A stretch of DNA of 64,000 nt. It comes from Viscum album. Its lineage: Eukaryota; Streptophyta; Magnoliopsida; Santalales; Viscaceae. The position numbers and the translations under genes are program-made. Shown here piece after piece: positions 63,364-64,000 of the stretch. The stretch lies in assembly GCA_963277665.1 (NCBI GenBank), contig OY728143.1, positions 535,342,394 to 535,406,393 on the forward strand. Reading direction: 5' to 3'. The notes below the pieces were generated by a model that worked only from the letters and a program-made list of their open reading frames with translations, searched no databases and was not told the origin of the DNA. Position 1 is the first letter of the stretch. Every line of letters begins with the position of its first letter.

Positions 63364-64000
63364 ATTAAAAAATGGTCGATACGATGTACAACTGTCACCA
63401 CCTCATCTGTAAGTAATGGTACCTGAGCTGATCTATCTATAATATCCTATACAGTGACCCTCTGATTCTATACCACTAATTGTTGATGATGATACGTATC
63501 TCCTATACAATATACTAACCCATATTATACTATATGATGTTGAGAATCATCAACATACAACTCGAAATAAGTAGCAATATTTGGTGGTGGAGTACGATAG
63601 AAAATGGGGTCCGCGGGCTGAGGTGGGGGAGTGGGAGCTACTGGCGGAGGTGGAGGATAAAAAATGGGGTTTGTAGGGGGAGGTGGAGGAGTGGGAGCTG
63701 CAGTCTGAAATTATCTTTGCATGTATGCAAACATGGACTGCACTGATTCTCTAATCATATCCTTCATCGTCGCATTAATATTATGAACTTCATCCTCCAT
63801 GGATTCTATTTTTTTTACAAACCCCCTCAACGTTAGAAGTAGAAGAACATGTCAATACTTTTATTACTAATACACCTGTCGGATATCCTATTACACAACC
63901 AGGATGTTAGGGTTTTCTCAATGATACAGATAAAGTATCTTCCCTCCCAGTAGCTGTAAATGTCCCCTGTGAACTCTGCTCCTCAAAATAGTCCTATATT
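63364..64000 (-). pseudogene. CACTA: N-terminal proline-rich part of the Ulp1-like gene
   Basis: On the minus strand a frame reads ESMEDEVHNINATMKDM (from about 63812) to SVQSMFAYM, a short helical stretch, then after one stop a proline-rich repeat: TAAPTPPPPPTNPIFYPP then APTPPPQPADPIFYRTPP (63590-63705). Two diverged copies of the PTPPPxPxxPIFYxxPP block occur in tandem. Further stops occur near 63440-63530 before the DEVVTVVHRIDHFLIW exon (about 63330-63415). Linkage to the Ulp1-like exons is inferred from shared strand, order and frame; the gene start and any transposase gene lie beyond the window. Confidence 0.5.

Larger units (their letters stand above)
60044..64000. mobile_element. Element I: CACTA (En/Spm) DNA transposon, one end
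   Basis: The terminus CACTACTGCAGAAAA at 60044, followed by an array of subterminal palindromes, a C-rich minisatellite and a minus-strand Ulp1-like gene, is the architecture of plant CACTA transposons. The element runs beyond the window end, so its other terminus, the transposase gene and the three-base target duplication (CTG at 60041-60043 would be the left copy) cannot be checked. The Ulp1-like gene points toward this end, that is, its 3' end faces the terminus. Confidence 0.8.

Overview
This window is repeat-rich plant nuclear DNA, and I found no host gene in it. It is strongly AT-rich. The transposon types (long-LTR Ty3/gypsy chromoviruses primed by initiator tRNA-Met, and a CACTA element carrying an Ulp1-like gene) point to a flowering plant. 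I cannot name the species. Almost every open reading frame is a transposon relic or a shadow of one.

Layout. I use letters A to I for the layers. A is the oldest: a minus-strand Ty3/gypsy element now split into pieces at about 1-3764, 33128-34711, 46704-46794 and 50193-51103. Read from right to left these give reverse transcriptase, RNase H, integrase, chromodomain and then a 3' LTR. B is a plus-strand gypsy element (about 3765-33127) inside A, with a heavily decayed gag-pol. C is a minus-strand LTR element (7275-16634) inserted in B's 5' LTR; its interior is short and apparently non-coding, and its 3' LTR has lost the promoter segment. D is a plus-strand LTR element (16965-25166, flanked by ATATT) inside B's interior. 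E is the youngest-looking element: plus strand, 34712-46698, about 12 kb, two 3.6-kb LTRs, perfect GGTAG target duplication, and gag-pol in one frame interrupted only by nine stop codons. It splits A's RNase H. F is a probable solo LTR (46795-50187) in the same RNase H region of A. G is another minus-strand chromovirus (51104-57852) lacking its 5' end. H (57853-60043) is an LTR-like, locally GC-rich segment of unknown family with a 25-bp minisatellite. I is one end of a CACTA DNA transposon (60044 to beyond the window end), with a CACTA terminus, a subterminal array of palindromes, a C-rich minisatellite of about 135 bp period, and a decayed intron-containing Ulp1-like protease gene on the minus strand.

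How the parts work together. The gypsy elements once encoded Gag, protease, reverse transcriptase, RNase H and a chromodomain integrase; their LTRs hold promoters (TATA boxes are visible in C, E and F). Chromodomain integrases are known to favour heterochromatin, which fits the nesting. None of the coding regions is intact, so any present mobility would need proteins supplied by other copies. I did not find a convincing new biological system. The most informative signals are the nesting order, the all-transition-compatible stop codons in E, the unusual TG...TA LTR ends shared across insertions, the asymmetric LTRs of C, and the CACTA subterminal architecture. All alignments were made by eye.
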